Origin: a virus
IMG/VR virus record: IMGVR_UViG_3300028559_000025
Location: 1 to 64,000 of that record
Strand: one strand, 5' to 3'
DNA: 64,000 nt
In this document: one piece after another, positions 57,658 to 63,936 of the stretch
Layout: every line of letters starts with the position of its first letter
Position numbering within the stretch: the stretch's first letter is position 1
Made by a program: the position numbers and the translations under genes
Notes under the pieces: generated by a model
Databases searched by the model: none
Seen by the model: only the letters and a program-made list of their open reading frames with translations
Told to the model about the DNA's origin: nothing

Positions 57658-58451
57658 TATTTTAACCCATAGTTTTTCTTTAATGTCGCTATATCATTTA
57701 CTGGCCAATAGTCTAAAGATTTTGTAGGATCGTTAAATGGATATTTATATTCTCCCCAACCTTCTCTTGTTCTATCTCCGCCCCATTTAGCCTTAAAGTA
57801 ATCATGAAGAGGTTCAATGTTAATTCTTAGTCCGTCTATTGTTGCACCGCCGTCTATTTGACATGATACATCAACTTCTGCAGCAGGTGCGTTTATTCTC
57901 ATTACATAACTTATAGGTGTATTAGAATGTACAAACTGACTACGCCAAGAAACTGCAACATCCGAATCAGGGTTTATTATAACTTGTTCTTCAAGTATTC
58001 TGCACCTTTGATCCCAGTCACAGTCATCAAAATTATATGGATAAAAATTTTCATCAAAATATCCAATTGCTGAAACTAATTTTTTATTGATTCCACAAAG
58101 ATGCCACCCATGCTGTGTTCTAAACATTAAACCATTGAAGTCTTTAAGCATATCAATGATATGTGAAAAAGGCTGATTAAACAACATTGAAGATGAAACA
58201 ACAAATGTCCAATCATGATTCTTTTTTAATGCTACATTCCATGCTCTTGCTAACCCAATGTTCTCTGACTGATACTCTACCTGAAATCCATACTTTTTTT
58301 CAAATACTTCACACTCTCTGTTTCCACTATTATCTATAAGTAAAACATTTTTATCTCTTATAGATTCCATACATTTATATATTCTTTCTGTTACTCTATA
58401 AACAGGGATACAAATTAGATAATCAATCTCAGTATCTGTTTGCATAAACAT
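57657..58451 (-). CDS. Glycosyltransferase family 2
   Basis: In this 264-residue GT-A protein, LICIPVYRVTERIYKCMESI and VEYQSENIGLARAWN are family 2 motifs; a VVSSSMLF segment stands where the DxD usually lies, which is unusual. NFDDCDWDQRCR lies near the acceptor side. It overlaps the methyltransferase gene by 23 nt. A second ATG at 58445 could be the start. Confidence 0.8.
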   Translation of the reverse strand: MFMQTDTEIDYLICIPVYRVTERIYKCMESIRDKNVLLIDNSGNRECEVFEKKYGFQVEYQSENIGLARAWNVALKKNHDWTFVVSSSMLFNQPFSHIIDMLKDFNGLMFRTQHGWHLCGINKKLVSAIGYFDENFYPYNFDDCDWDQRCRILEEQVIINPDSDVAVSWRSQFVHSNTPISYVMRINAPAAEVDVSCQIDGGATIDGLRINIEPLHDYFKAKWGGDRTREGWGEYKYPFNDPTKSLDYWPVNDIATLKKNYGLK

Positions 58452-59127
58452 ATCCTCCTCTTTCGGGACTACCTAAAATTTCAATGCCAAACTGTTTTGA
58501 AAGCTTTTCAATCATGATGCCAAACCTTCCGTCAAAAGATTTATCAAACTCAAGTGTTAAATATCTAATCTTTGAAAGTATTTCTGGGGGGGTATTAATT
58601 ATAAGATCAAATTCAGCACCTTCAATATCAATCTTCATAACATCTATCTCATCAATACCGTAACGTTCAACAAGGTCTTGAATTGTAATTGCTAAAACCT
58701 CAACAGATTCAGTTAATCCTCCATCAACAATGCTGCTATTACCACCTCTATTTGTAATAAAAACATTTTTTTGTTCATACCAAATAGCATTATTGACTAC
58801 TGTAATATTTTCAGTTGGATTATTTTTAATATTTTCTTTTAACAAGAAGAAATTGTGTGGCTCAGGTTCAATTGAATAAACTTTTATCTTGTTTGCATCT
58901 TCTCTAAACTTATTAAAGCTATCTACATACAGACTAACAGACCCAATGTTTGCACCAATATCAATAAATACTGCATTTTCTTTAAACTGATATTCATGTA
59001 GTCTATAAACATTTTCATTCCATGTTTCATCAACTACTTTATAGTCTAAATTATGATCATCACTTGGATCATCTAGCAACTCTCTAATTTTAAAGGAGTA
59101 GTTTGTATCTATAGTATTGTAATTCAT
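58429..59127 (-). CDS. FkbM-family methyltransferase
   Basis: In this 232-residue protein, AVFIDIGANIGSVSLY (SAM-binding), VYSIEPEPHNF and VMKIDIEGAEFDLI are FkbM hallmarks. Such enzymes O-methylate sugars or polyketides; in a glycan operon a sugar substrate is most likely. Confidence 0.92.
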   Translation of the reverse strand: MNYNTIDTNYSFKIRELLDDPSDDHNLDYKVVDETWNENVYRLHEYQFKENAVFIDIGANIGSVSLYVDSFNKFREDANKIKVYSIEPEPHNFFLLKENIKNNPTENITVVNNAIWYEQKNVFITNRGGNSSIVDGGLTESVEVLAITIQDLVERYGIDEIDVMKIDIEGAEFDLIINTPPEILSKIRYLTLEFDKSFDGRFGIMIEKLSKQFGIEILGSPERGGYVYANRY

Positions 59128-60065
59128 AGTCCCAGCTCTTCAAGTATATGCTTCCATCTATGTTTGTAGGTATAGTTATTCTTCACTAACTCATGCCCTG
59201 CAATTCTTATTTGCTCACGTTCTTCTTCATGTTCTACATAATAGTCAATTAATTCCTTCAGTTGTTCAAAATTTCCATACTCATAAAAAACTAAATGCTT
59301 TCTATCTTCAAATTCTTTTTCCATCCCTTGAACATATGGATGTATAAGAAAACCACCACGACCAAGAGTTTCATAAACACGATCAGACCAATAGTCAGGG
59401 TAGTTAAAGTTTAGACATAACGTATCTCCAACAACTACCTTAGTAGTCCAGTATATTTTATTTAAAGAAATTCCACGAACACTTTTGATACCACCGCTAC
59501 CATAGTGCTCAAATCTATTTTTGTATGTATCTTCAAGCCATTCAACTAACTTTGTTCTATATTGCCACTCTGGATGATATTTTTTACTACCAACAAACAA
59601 CACCTTACGATTAGTTATGCTTGGCCTATAAATACATTCTTCTCCAAATACTCCTGCAGGAAGATAGTGACCCTTAACGTTGGTCTTTTCATTAAACCAT
59701 TGAGCCATTTGGCTATCAACGGTAAAGAAGTGATCAATTAATTTGTATACAGGAAATGATTCAAGGTCTTTCTGTCTTTGAAGGCCAAACCATAAGTCAA
59801 GGTGGTATGTCATACTTGGGATAGATAACGTTTTTAATCTTTCAAGTAGCTTTTCCATAGTTATTTTTCCTGAAGTCTGCCAACCATGTGTATGTATCCA
59901 AATAAAAAGATCACTATTTACACAAGCAGCCAAGATATCTTCTGACCTAGCGTCAGACTCTTGCATCCTAACAACTTTATGTCCAAGTGCCTCTAAAGAC
60001 TTGGCATGGTGAGATTCGCTGGTATAGTCAACACGAAAGTTACCTAAAAAAACTATATTAGCCAA
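59124..60065 (-). CDS. CgeB-like glycosyltransferase
   Basis: In this 313-residue protein, IVFLGNFRVDYTSESHHAKSL begins a GT-B N-domain, and the C-terminal part with YWSDRVYETLGRGGFLIHPY and a KHLVFYEYGNFEQL segment matches CgeB/GT4-like spore-coat-type transferases. It starts at TTG after an AAAGGGG site and is the promoter-proximal gene of the - strand glycan operon. Confidence 0.85.
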   Translation of the reverse strand: MANIVFLGNFRVDYTSESHHAKSLEALGHKVVRMQESDARSEDILAACVNSDLFIWIHTHGWQTSGKITMEKLLERLKTLSIPSMTYHLDLWFGLQRQKDLESFPVYKLIDHFFTVDSQMAQWFNEKTNVKGHYLPAGVFGEECIYRPSITNRKVLFVGSKKYHPEWQYRTKLVEWLEDTYKNRFEHYGSGGIKSVRGISLNKIYWTTKVVVGDTLCLNFNYPDYWSDRVYETLGRGGFLIHPYVQGMEKEFEDRKHLVFYEYGNFEQLKELIDYYVEHEEEREQIRIAGHELVKNNYTYKHRWKHILEELGL

Positions 60066-60086
60066 GACTACCCCTTTGTTTTAACC

Positions 60087-60092
60087 ATTATA
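60087..60092 (-). promoter_or_regulatory. Extended -10 promoter of the glycan operon
   Basis: On the - strand TGg-TATAAT lies just downstream of the tRNA cluster and about 21 nt before the TTG start at 60065, with AAAGGGG between them. Confidence 0.6.
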
Positions 60093-60101
60093 CCAGAATA
60101 G

Positions 60102-60173
60102 CACCCCTGATTGGATTTGAACCAACGACCTGCGGATTAGAAGTCCGTCGCTCTTCCGCTGAGCTACAGGGGT
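60102..60173 (-). tRNA. tRNA-Arg (anticodon TCT)
   Basis: Acceptor ACCCCTG/CAGGGGT, anticodon stem CGGA/TCCG with loop CTTCTAA, and T stem GTTGG with loop TTCAAAT. It reads AGA/AGG, the AT-rich Arg codons abundant in these genes. Confidence 0.9.
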
Positions 60174-60174
60174 A

Positions 60175-60251
60175 TGGTAGAGCAGGTGAGAATTGAACTC
60201 ACGATCTTCAGTATATAAGACTGGTGCCTTTACCAACTTGGCTACTGGTGT
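60175..60251 (-). tRNA. tRNA-Ile (anticodon TAT), with mismatched acceptor stem
   Basis: Anticodon stem CAGT/ACTG with loop CTTATAT gives anticodon TAT, which reads ATA. T stem GTGAG/CTCAC with loop TTCAATT, discriminator A and CCA encoded. The acceptor ACACCAG against CTGCTCT leaves two C-C mismatches, so it may be decaying or edited. Confidence 0.75.
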
Positions 60252-60255
60252 TTAG

Positions 60256-60330
60256 TAGGGCAAGTGGGACTTGAACCCACACCTTCCAATTTATGAGATT
60301 GAAGCTACTAACCAATTAAGCTATTGCCCC
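60256..60330 (-). tRNA. tRNA-Met (anticodon CAT)
   Basis: Acceptor GGGGCAA/TTGCCCT (one wobble), D stem GCT/AGC, anticodon loop CTCATAA, T stem TGGG/CCCA with loop TTCAAGT. CCA is not encoded. A CAT anticodon could also be a lysidine-modified Ile tRNA; an elongator Met tRNA is the simpler call. Confidence 0.85.
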
Positions 60331-60337
60331 AATGACG

Positions 60338-60436
60338 TTATTCTTTATTCTGATTAACTCCAACAGTCATTACTAGGTATGAAACTAGATACCCAGAAAA
60401 AAATGATACTGCAGTTAAAACAATTAGCTTAAGCAT
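60338..60436 (-). CDS. Single-span membrane micro-protein, 32 aa (copy A)
   Basis: A 32-residue frame, mostly one transmembrane helix (LIVLTAVSFFSGYLVSYLVMT) with a short polar tail ending VNQNKE. It overlaps the upstream gene by 8 nt. A very similar micro-protein is encoded at 62389-62478 (shared FF-GY...Y-VMT...V-QN), which supports it being real. Confidence 0.65.
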   Translation of the reverse strand: MLKLIVLTAVSFFSGYLVSYLVMTVGVNQNKE

Positions 60437-60659
60437 TTGCCACTCCTTCCTTTTCATCTTTCTTCCAATGTATATAAGACTTAATATAAACTGCTGCATA
60501 TGCTATTGCCATAGCTATGAAGCCATACTGATCTGTAGCAAGTGCATAAGCAATCCATAAGCACTCATTAACACAAAGTATTAGCCAACCCCAAATAGTC
60601 TTACGACCTACCAAAAATATACCAGTTACACCAATTGCTGCTAATATCCAAGACCACAT
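60429..60659 (-). CDS. Membrane protein, 76 aa
   Basis: This 76-residue protein has two or three hydrophobic segments (ILAAIGVTGIFLVG, WGWLILCVNECLWIAYAL, FIAMAIAYAAVYI) with a basic C-terminus. It resembles small actinophage membrane proteins distantly like PnuC cores. The function is unknown. Confidence 0.7.
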   Translation of the reverse strand: MWSWILAAIGVTGIFLVGRKTIWGWLILCVNECLWIAYALATDQYGFIAMAIAYAAVYIKSYIHWKKDEKEGVANA

Positions 60660-60791
60660 TTATTTAGTAGCTGGCATGATTTTGTCACATGGACAAATTA
60701 TTGATTCTGCCAAATCGCCTTTTGTTTTAATAGTAATTGTTGTTCCACACTCTTTATCCTCACATACATATGTACGTTTATTCATTGCCAT
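60660..60791 (-). CDS. Small zinc-ribbon protein, 43 aa
   Basis: A 43-residue frame with CEDKEC and CPC pairs, a possible zinc site. It starts within the upstream gene's end (14-nt overlap) and ends directly before the next start. An ATG at 60785 is an alternative. Confidence 0.55.
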   Translation of the reverse strand: MAMNKRTYVCEDKECGTTITIKTKGDLAESIICPCDKIMPATK

Positions 60792-61014
60792 GATGTAACC
60801 TTTCGTTTTGTCCTCTTGCAATTGCAGCACATACCTTAAAAGCTGCCTTTGTCCTACGACTTTTCATAAAGCCTAACCTCTGCCATACTGGAACAGTAGC
60901 CTCAATATCAAGTGCAATCTGTTCCCTAATCTCTTTTACCGTTGTGATGATTAAATCCATCACGTATGCTTTTTGATCATCATCAAGATCTTTAGTCCAC
61001 CCAGTTGTTTCCAT
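60778..61014 (-). CDS. Hypothetical protein, 78 aa
   Basis: This 78-residue helical protein (DLDDDQKAYVMDLIITTVKE, then RTKAAFKVCAAIARG) is the first gene of a four-gene - strand unit. It has a consensus promoter with -35 TTGCAA, a 17-bp spacer and TATGAT, and only 6 nt between the -10 box and ATG. The function is unknown. Confidence 0.7.
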   Translation of the reverse strand: METTGWTKDLDDDQKAYVMDLIITTVKEIREQIALDIEATVPVWQRLGFMKSRRTKAAFKVCAAIARGQNERLHHGNE

Positions 61015-61020
61015 GGATCA

Positions 61021-61049
61021 ATCATATCAGAAAATCAGCGGTATTGCAA
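61021..61049 (-). promoter_or_regulatory. Consensus leaderless-type promoter (- strand)
   Basis: On the - strand: TTGCAA (61049-61044), 17-bp spacer, TGa-TATGAT (61026-61021), 6-nt gap, ATG at 61014. It lies back to back with a + strand promoter at 61056. Confidence 0.75.
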
Positions 61050-61055
61050 CTATGG

Positions 61056-61061
61056 TATGAT
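61056..61061 (+). promoter_or_regulatory. Leaderless-type promoter of the 54-residue + strand gene
   Basis: TGg-TATGAT with a 6-nt gap to ATG 61068 and no Shine-Dalgarno. It diverges from the - strand promoter at 61021-61049. Confidence 0.5.
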
Positions 61062-61067
61062 TAGTAT

Positions 61068-61232
61068 ATGTATGAATGCGATCATCACCTAATACCTATA
61101 GTATATGGCTACATGCATGGAGACGTAATTGATAAAATAAACAATTATGAAATAATATACGGTGGAATAAAGAGATCTAGTGATTCAGCAGACTGGTTCT
61201 GCACTAGATGTCTTGAAGATGTTTATATTTAA
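61068..61232 (+). CDS. Small zinc-site protein, 54 aa
   Basis: This 54-residue frame has MYECDHHLIP at the N-terminus and WFCTRCLEDV at the C-terminus, a plausible Cys/His zinc site. It is a lone + strand gene among - strand genes, with its own divergent leaderless-type promoter. The stop lies 5 nt before the end of the - strand SGNH-like gene. Confidence 0.65.
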   Translation: MYECDHHLIPIVYGYMHGDVIDKINNYEIIYGGIKRSSDSADWFCTRCLEDVYI

Positions 61233-61237
61233 TTAAA

Positions 61238-61903
61238 TTAATCAACTGCTAAAAAACTTAATTTATCTGAAAATAATTTCCAGATCTTTTCCATATGCTC
61301 AGGTTTTAATCCGTCTACTGGATGTGGAGCATCTGTATGTGTCATAGATGGAGTTAGCTCAGGTACACCAAGAGCATCTAGGATATCCTGCTGAGTAATT
61401 ACTATTTCAAATCTCGCTTCTTTTGCATACTTATGTAGTGCAGCTAGAAACTCACGATTCTGATCAATTCTCTGCTCATGCGTGTAGTATGGACTAATTC
61501 CTTCATGCTTTAGCAACATCTCAGTAAATTGAGGTAATGGCTCTATCACTACAACACTAGAATTTATAAAGTTATTATTTATATTGTCAATAAATTTCTT
61601 TACTGTCTCATCTGCATTCTTGTACCTAGGTAAAAATGTTCTAGTGTCTACATATCCAAGCCATAAAACCAAAACTCCATCATCTTTAATAACTGAAAAT
61701 GGTTGTGGCATATGGTTAACAGTTCTAGCAATTTCTACTCCAGAAGACATTTCATCTTCTTCACGCATTTGCTCAACACTAAATCCATGCATTTTCTTAG
61801 CAGCTTTAGACCAAGGAATAAAAACTACATCATGTTTTTCTGGATAATAATGCTCTATTGCTCTAGATAAATGGCAATCACCAATCATATAAATTTTTTT
61901 CAT
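61238..61903 (-). CDS. SGNH/GDSL-like hydrolase with Cys in block I
   Basis: In this 221-residue protein, YMIGDCHLSRA resembles SGNH block I (GDS) but with Cys10 in place of the Ser nucleophile. VLVLWLGYVDTR could supply the block III region, and MTHTDAPHPVDGLKPEHM carries the DxxH Asp-His pair. It is the last gene of a - strand operon with several tiny genes. Family relatives deacetylate glycans or lipids; Cys at the nucleophile position makes activity uncertain. Confidence 0.65.
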   Translation of the reverse strand: MKKIYMIGDCHLSRAIEHYYPEKHDVVFIPWSKAAKKMHGFSVEQMREEDEMSSGVEIARTVNHMPQPFSVIKDDGVLVLWLGYVDTRTFLPRYKNADETVKKFIDNINNNFINSSVVVIEPLPQFTEMLLKHEGISPYYTHEQRIDQNREFLAALHKYAKEARFEIVITQQDILDALGVPELTPSMTHTDAPHPVDGLKPEHMEKIWKLFSDKLSFLAVD

Positions 61904-62085
61904 TACTCAAAATCTACCTGCGTTTCAAACTTTTTAGCCCATTCTGTCATATAGTTATCTTCTCCCCTTGCAATATTAGCAGCAGCAATACGCATACCCA
62001 AAGCATTTGTTACTCCTGGAACAATTGGAATAGCCTCTATCTCTGCTGCAATTTCTATTCTTAGCATCATTTCATCCATACTCAT
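61903..62085 (-). CDS. Small hypothetical protein, 60 aa
   Basis: This 60-residue helical, acidic protein (MLRIEIAAEIEAIPIVPG, then AAANIARGEDNYM) overlaps the SGNH-like gene by one base and lies 1 nt after the next gene. The function is unknown. Confidence 0.65.
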   Translation of the reverse strand: MSMDEMMLRIEIAAEIEAIPIVPGVTNALGMRIAAANIARGEDNYMTEWAKKFETQVDFE

Positions 62086-62086
62086 T

Positions 62087-62329
62087 TTATTCCTCCATGT
62101 TTAATTCGTAATAGGTTCCCCACCAATGATAGGGCTTGTACAAAAAGGTTGACATATATGCGTGGTACCTACAAGCAAGACCAAGATCATCATGATCTCT
62201 ATAATGTAAAAACATATTTAGGTGATAGTGAGCATATTTTTCACAAAAATTACCCATCCATCTAAGTGGAAGTATCCTAGTCTTCTCTATCTTCTTTGAT
62301 CTGCTGAGGAATCCATCGTAATCTTCCAT
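62087..62329 (-). CDS. Aromatic/His-rich hypothetical protein, 80 aa
   Basis: This 80-residue protein is unusually rich in Tyr, His and Trp (KYAHYHLNMFLHYRDHDDLG, then YKPYHWWGTYYELN). No family recognised. It overlaps the upstream micro-gene by 53 nt and is translationally coupled to the next gene. Confidence 0.65.
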   Translation of the reverse strand: MEDYDGFLSRSKKIEKTRILPLRWMGNFCEKYAHYHLNMFLHYRDHDDLGLACRYHAYMSTFLYKPYHWWGTYYELNMEE

Positions 62330-62375
62330 CTACATATACCCTTTCATATCCTAAAGCTTTCCAGTCCATCTTCAT
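62277..62375 (-). CDS. Micro-protein, 32 aa
   Basis: This 32-residue frame (MDWKALGYERVYVDGRLRW) ends inside the next gene. It follows the micro-membrane gene by 13 nt and has no Shine-Dalgarno of its own. It is plausible because of tight packing; evidence is otherwise weak. Confidence 0.45.
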   Translation of the reverse strand: MKMDWKALGYERVYVDGRLRWIPQQIKEDRED

Positions 62376-62388
62376 AATACTTGGCTCT

Positions 62389-62478
62389 TTAATTTTGATC
62401 CACCTTGTATGTCATAACAAAATAGCATGTCACATAGCCAATAAAAAATGCTGTAATAAGAAATAATATGTTTATCAT
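62389..62478 (-). CDS. Single-span membrane micro-protein, 29 aa (copy B)
   Basis: This 29-residue frame is mostly a transmembrane helix (INILFLITAFFIGYVTCYFVMT) with tail KVDQN, a paralogue of copy A at 60338-60436. It has a near-perfect promoter (TTGACT, 17 bp, TATACT) only 7 nt before its ATG, which strongly supports it as the first gene of the operon down to 61238. Confidence 0.75.
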   Translation of the reverse strand: MINILFLITAFFIGYVTCYFVMTYKVDQN

Positions 62479-62485
62479 ATATATC

Positions 62486-62514
62486 AGTATATCACTTACC
62501 AGTAAATAAGTCAA
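62486..62514 (-). promoter_or_regulatory. Consensus leaderless-type promoter (- strand)
   Basis: On the - strand: TTGACT (62514-62509), 17-bp spacer, TGa-TATACT (62491-62486), 7-nt gap, ATG at 62478. It diverges from the promoter of the sulfotransferase gene. Confidence 0.85.
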
Positions 62515-62521
62515 GATAAGG

Positions 62522-62527
62522 TATAAT
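62522..62527 (+). promoter_or_regulatory. Leaderless-type promoter of the sulfotransferase gene
   Basis: TATAAT with a 6-nt gap to ATG 62534 and no Shine-Dalgarno. No clear -35 box. Confidence 0.5.
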
Positions 62528-62533
62528 GAATAT

Positions 62534-63109
62534 ATGAAAAATAATAATTATTTAGATTTTTTATACCATAAAATTCCAGACTTAACAATGCTTACTTATC
62601 CTAGATCTGGCAAACATTGGTTATATTGGAACATATTAACAAATACAGACCTAAAAGTAAACTTTTTTCACGCAATAGGTAAAGAATATTATAAAAATAA
62701 TCTTTGTGTCCCAATAATAACAGTAGTCAGAAGCCCAGAAGAATGCTTAGCTTCTATAAATACAATGGAACAAAATACAAAAATTGATAACAGACTAAAT
62801 GAGTATATAAATCATTATGAATTTATTCTAGAGCATGCAGATTTATTTTTTGCATATGAAGACTTAAAGGAAAAAACTCCACAGATAATAGAAGCTATAT
62901 GTAATAGGTTTGGTGGTACGGTATTAGGGTCAAACCATAACTTTCAAGAATATGAAAGATGGTATAAAGAAACACAGAACCCAATTAAACTTATAACATC
63001 AAAAGAGTCTGTTTTGTATCAAGATGTACTTAAACAAACTAAATCTCTTGATTTATCTAAACACAAAAAATTGTATTTTGCTGCAAAAAGCAAAGCAATC
63101 AATCTTTAA
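62534..63109 (+). CDS. Sulfotransferase-family protein
   Basis: In this 191-residue protein, YPRSGKHW (Y22-W29) matches the 5'-phosphosulfate loop of PAPS-dependent sulfotransferases (YPKSGTTW-type), and VVRSPEECLASI (R66-S67) matches the 3'-phosphate site. The small size is at the lower end of the family. It stands alone on the + strand, convergent with a zinc micro-gene. A glycan or surface substrate is inferred from the glycan genes nearby. Confidence 0.8.
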   Translation: MKNNNYLDFLYHKIPDLTMLTYPRSGKHWLYWNILTNTDLKVNFFHAIGKEYYKNNLCVPIITVVRSPEECLASINTMEQNTKIDNRLNEYINHYEFILEHADLFFAYEDLKEKTPQIIEAICNRFGGTVLGSNHNFQEYERWYKETQNPIKLITSKESVLYQDVLKQTKSLDLSKHKKLYFAAKSKAINL

Positions 63110-63209
63110 TTTTATCTTTAATGCACCATATGTGTTTATCTGACATAGTTTGATGAGTATCCCAGTATTCAATGTTTTCTTTGTCCATACCGCAGGCTTT
63201 ACAGTTCAT
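63099..63209 (-). CDS. Zinc micro-protein, 36 aa
   Basis: This 36-residue frame (NCKACGMDK, then KHIWCIKDK) has a possible Cys/His zinc site. A near-perfect TTGACT-17-TATTAT promoter lies just 6 nt before its ATG. It converges with the sulfotransferase gene (11-nt overlap). Confidence 0.65.
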   Translation of the reverse strand: MNCKACGMDKENIEYWDTHQTMSDKHIWCIKDKIKD

Positions 63210-63215
63210 ACATAC

Positions 63216-63244
63216 ATAATACCTTATTTAGAAAATAAAGTCAA
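63216..63244 (-). promoter_or_regulatory. Consensus leaderless-type promoter (- strand)
   Basis: On the - strand: TTGACT (63244-63239), 17-bp spacer, TATTAT (63221-63216), 6-nt gap, ATG at 63209. Confidence 0.8.
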
Positions 63245-63251
63245 ACATGGA

Positions 63252-63377
63252 TTATGATACAAGGCCCATTGATAGATGATTTAAGCACACATCTGCAACC
63301 ACATATTCGTGGTGATTTACTACAACATCGTAATGTGTTGCATCTTTATCGCAGAAGAAGCACTTATCTTTTTTCAT
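63252..63377 (-). CDS. Zinc-site micro-protein, 41 aa
   Basis: This 41-residue frame has CFFCDKDATHYD near the N-terminus and VCLNHL near the end, a plausible zinc site of the kind repeated in this region. TGa-TACAAT lies 6 nt before its ATG. Confidence 0.65.
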   Translation of the reverse strand: MKKDKCFFCDKDATHYDVVVNHHEYVVADVCLNHLSMGLVS

Positions 63378-63383
63378 ACACTT

Positions 63384-63389
63384 ATTGTA
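63384..63389 (-). promoter_or_regulatory. Leaderless-type extended -10 promoter (- strand)
   Basis: TGa-TACAAT on the - strand with a 6-nt gap to ATG 63377. The -35 region is weak. Confidence 0.55.
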
Positions 63390-63399
63390 TCATGCCAAG

Positions 63400-63591
63400 C
63401 TATAGGCTATAAGTCTTCAAAGCGCCATTTGCTGCAATCTCAGCCTCTTCCTCTGTATGGCAATATCCATATCTTACAACCTTCAACCCATCATATAGGG
63501 TCCACTTCCAAGGGATAGATGGCATGTAGAATCCAACACGTTTTTTTTCTACATACTCCTCAACGACTACTTTCAACATATCTCCAAGCAT
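63400..63591 (-). CDS. Small hypothetical protein, 63 aa
   Basis: This 63-residue protein (VGFYMPSIPWKWTLYDGLK, then CHTEEEAEIAANGAL) overlaps the upstream micro-gene by 32 nt. The C-terminal part resembles a small helical single-domain fold. The function is unknown. Confidence 0.65.
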   Translation of the reverse strand: MLGDMLKVVVEEYVEKKRVGFYMPSIPWKWTLYDGLKVVRYGYCHTEEEAEIAANGALKTYSL

Positions 63592-63661
63592 CGCCTGTTA
63601 ATGGATCAATATGCCATCCAAACTCTTCCTGAAACTTTTCATTTCTTTCAATCATATTCAT
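63560..63661 (-). CDS. Micro-protein, 33 aa
   Basis: This 33-residue acidic frame (RNEKFQEEFGWHIDPLTGDA) is preceded by a near-perfect promoter (TTGACT-17-TACAAT) with only 6 nt to ATG. It ends inside the next gene, which supports co-translation. Confidence 0.65.
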   Translation of the reverse strand: MNMIERNEKFQEEFGWHIDPLTGDAWRYVESSR

Positions 63662-63667
63662 GTATTT

Positions 63668-63696
63668 ATTGTAGCAAATTTGTGGGGATAAGTCAA
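63668..63696 (-). promoter_or_regulatory. Consensus leaderless-type promoter (- strand)
   Basis: On the - strand: TTGACT (63696-63691), 17-bp spacer, TGc-TACAAT (63673-63668), 6-nt gap, ATG at 63661. Confidence 0.85.
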
Positions 63697-63702
63697 ATAT
63701 AT

Positions 63703-63936
63703 TTAAACGTATTCGCCATCCCATACTATTTCCCAAGATGTTGTATTGTATAGTCCTGCATCTACAGAAGCAGATTCTTCATTATATAAGCCACCATCAA
63801 TGTATGGCACTGGAGGTGGGAAGTATGTATCATCATATACAGTAATAGTTGGGATCTTGTTTCTTAATGTTATTGTTTCTCTACCAAGGTAAATATTGGC
63901 TTTAGGGTTTTTTTGACGAACCAATATTTGTGGCAC
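63703..63936 (-). CDS. Hypothetical protein, 77 aa
   Basis: This 77-residue beta-rich protein (LVRQKNPKANIYLGRETITL, then DGGLYNEESASVDAGLYN) starts at GTG, overlapping the stop of an upstream gene. The repeated GGLYN/AGLYN motif hints at a structural role. No family recognised. Confidence 0.6.
   Translation of the reverse strand: MPQILVRQKNPKANIYLGRETITLRNKIPTITVYDDTYFPPPVPYIDGGLYNEESASVDAGLYNTTSWEIVWDGEYV

Noticed and set aside
63309-63518. 69-codon + strand frame near the right end
   Set aside because: Antisense to two - strand micro-genes that have consensus promoters; no promoter of its own.
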